Assembly: GCA_049115495.1 (NCBI GenBank)
Contig: JAGDZV010000002.1
Span: 620,001-684,000, forward strand
DNA length: 64,000 bases
From: JACPUW01 sp049115495
Lineage (GTDB): Bacteria > Bacteroidota > Bacteroidia > CAILMK01 > JACPUW01
Direction: 5' to 3'
The first letter of the stretch is position 1, and each line of letters begins with the position of its first letter. The position numbers and the translations under genes are program-made. Positions 63,675 to 64,000 of this stretch are shown here, one piece after another. Below the pieces are notes generated by a model. It was not told where the DNA came from and searched no databases. It worked only from the letters and a program-made list of their open reading frames with translations.

Positions 63675-64000
63675 TTGAAAGAATATCCTTTTAAATCATA
63701 TAAACGATCTGTAATTGAATCAGAAGAAATGCTGAAAAAAAGTAGGTCTTTTTTTGAAGAAATGGATACTAGGAGAACAATTCGTCATTTTTCTAGCAAG
63801 CATGTACCAAAAAAGGTAATTGAGAATATTGTAAGAACCGCCAGCACGGCACCTTCGGGAGCACATAAGCAACCTTGGACCTTTGCTATTGTTTCAAACC
63901 CTGAAATAAAAGCAAAAATTAGAGAAGCTGCCGAAAAAGAAGAGCAACTCAATTATCACGGCAGAATGAGCGATGTTTGGCTTAGAGATTTAGCACCACT
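63675..64000 (+). CDS. Nitroreductase-fold flavoprotein resembling iodotyrosine deiodinase, N-terminal part
   Basis: The gene runs off the window. It starts at TTG 63675 or 63654, giving 108 or more visible residues. M-D-T-R-R-T-I-R-H-F-S is the FMN-binding start of nitroreductases. T-A-S-T-A-P-S-G-A-H-K-Q-P-W-T-F closely matches T-A-G-T-A-P-S-G-A-H-x-x-P-W-T-F of iodotyrosine deiodinase (IYD), and E-K-E-E-Q-L-N-Y-H-G-R-M matches the IYD substrate lid (E-E-x-x-x-N-Y-x-x-R-M) with its Glu-Tyr pair. IYD enzymes remove iodide or bromide from halotyrosines using FMN. Bacterial members are known. It is divergent from the OmpA gene. Confidence 0.85.
   Translation, partial: MKEYPFKSYKRSVIESEEMLKKSRSFFEEMDTRRTIRHFSSKHVPKKVIENIVRTASTAPSGAHKQPWTFAIVSNPEIKAKIREAAEKEEQLNYHGRMSDVWLRDLAP

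Overview
The window is AT-rich chromosomal DNA from a member of the Bacteroidota, most likely a free-living, probably aquatic flavobacterium- or cytophaga-like organism. The main evidence is at least eight secreted proteins (one broken) with type IX secretion (T9SS) C-terminal sorting domains. Five are type A. Three are the large 'gliding motility-associated' type B form, with Cys-rich N-termini or PKD repeats. Other lineage markers are a TonB receptor/DUF4249 pair, frequent TTG starts with weak Shine-Dalgarno sites, and a metabolism built on surface lipoproteins. I see no rRNA, CRISPR array, prophage, integrase or insertion sequence. One tRNA gene is present: tRNA-Ser(UGA).

Layout. 1-5.4 kb: a T9SS cargo cluster with one cut gene end, one gene broken by two nonsense codons, an overlapping lipoprotein/large helical secreted protein pair, and one intact cargo gene. 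5.6-9.6 kb: DUF1456 protein, small unknowns, PhoD-type phosphatase and a LysR regulator. 9.7-11.1 kb: an unknown 109-aa protein and an SbtA-type bicarbonate transporter, divergent from LysR. 11.1-15.3 kb: cupin, type B cargo and small minus-strand genes. 15.5-21.9 kb: mfd followed by an overlapping operon of a glycine-rich secreted protein, a Tat-signal small subunit and a GMC oxidoreductase. 22.2-32.2 kb: two giant type B cargo proteins flanking a DUF819 transporter. 32.2-34.4 kb: SulP transporter plus beta-carbonic anhydrase. 34.6-41.4 kb: TPR histidine kinase, then a minus-strand run with a GH53 galactanase lipoprotein, YdeI-like and TfoX-like proteins. 41.8-50.8 kb: large BNR-repeat protein, DUF2975/XRE pair, LRR protein, DUF2200 and a DNA ligase/exonuclease pair. 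50.9-58.7 kb: membrane protein, tRNA-Ser, the TonB receptor operon, duplicated membrane J-domain proteins and FabH. 58.7-64 kb: T9SS cargo, YihY/thioredoxin, thioesterase/OmpA, and the start of a nitroreductase closely resembling iodotyrosine deiodinase.

Themes. Two separate bicarbonate systems (LysR-SbtA and SulP-carbonic anhydrase) lie 22 kb apart, as expected of a heterotroph that relies on anaplerotic CO2 fixation. Secreted and surface proteins dominate the coding capacity. The least described unit is the Gly-rich protein/Tat subunit/GMC oxidoreductase operon behind mfd. Palindromic, REP-like intergenic elements appear at about 6.5, 45.3, 55.8 and 58.9 kb.
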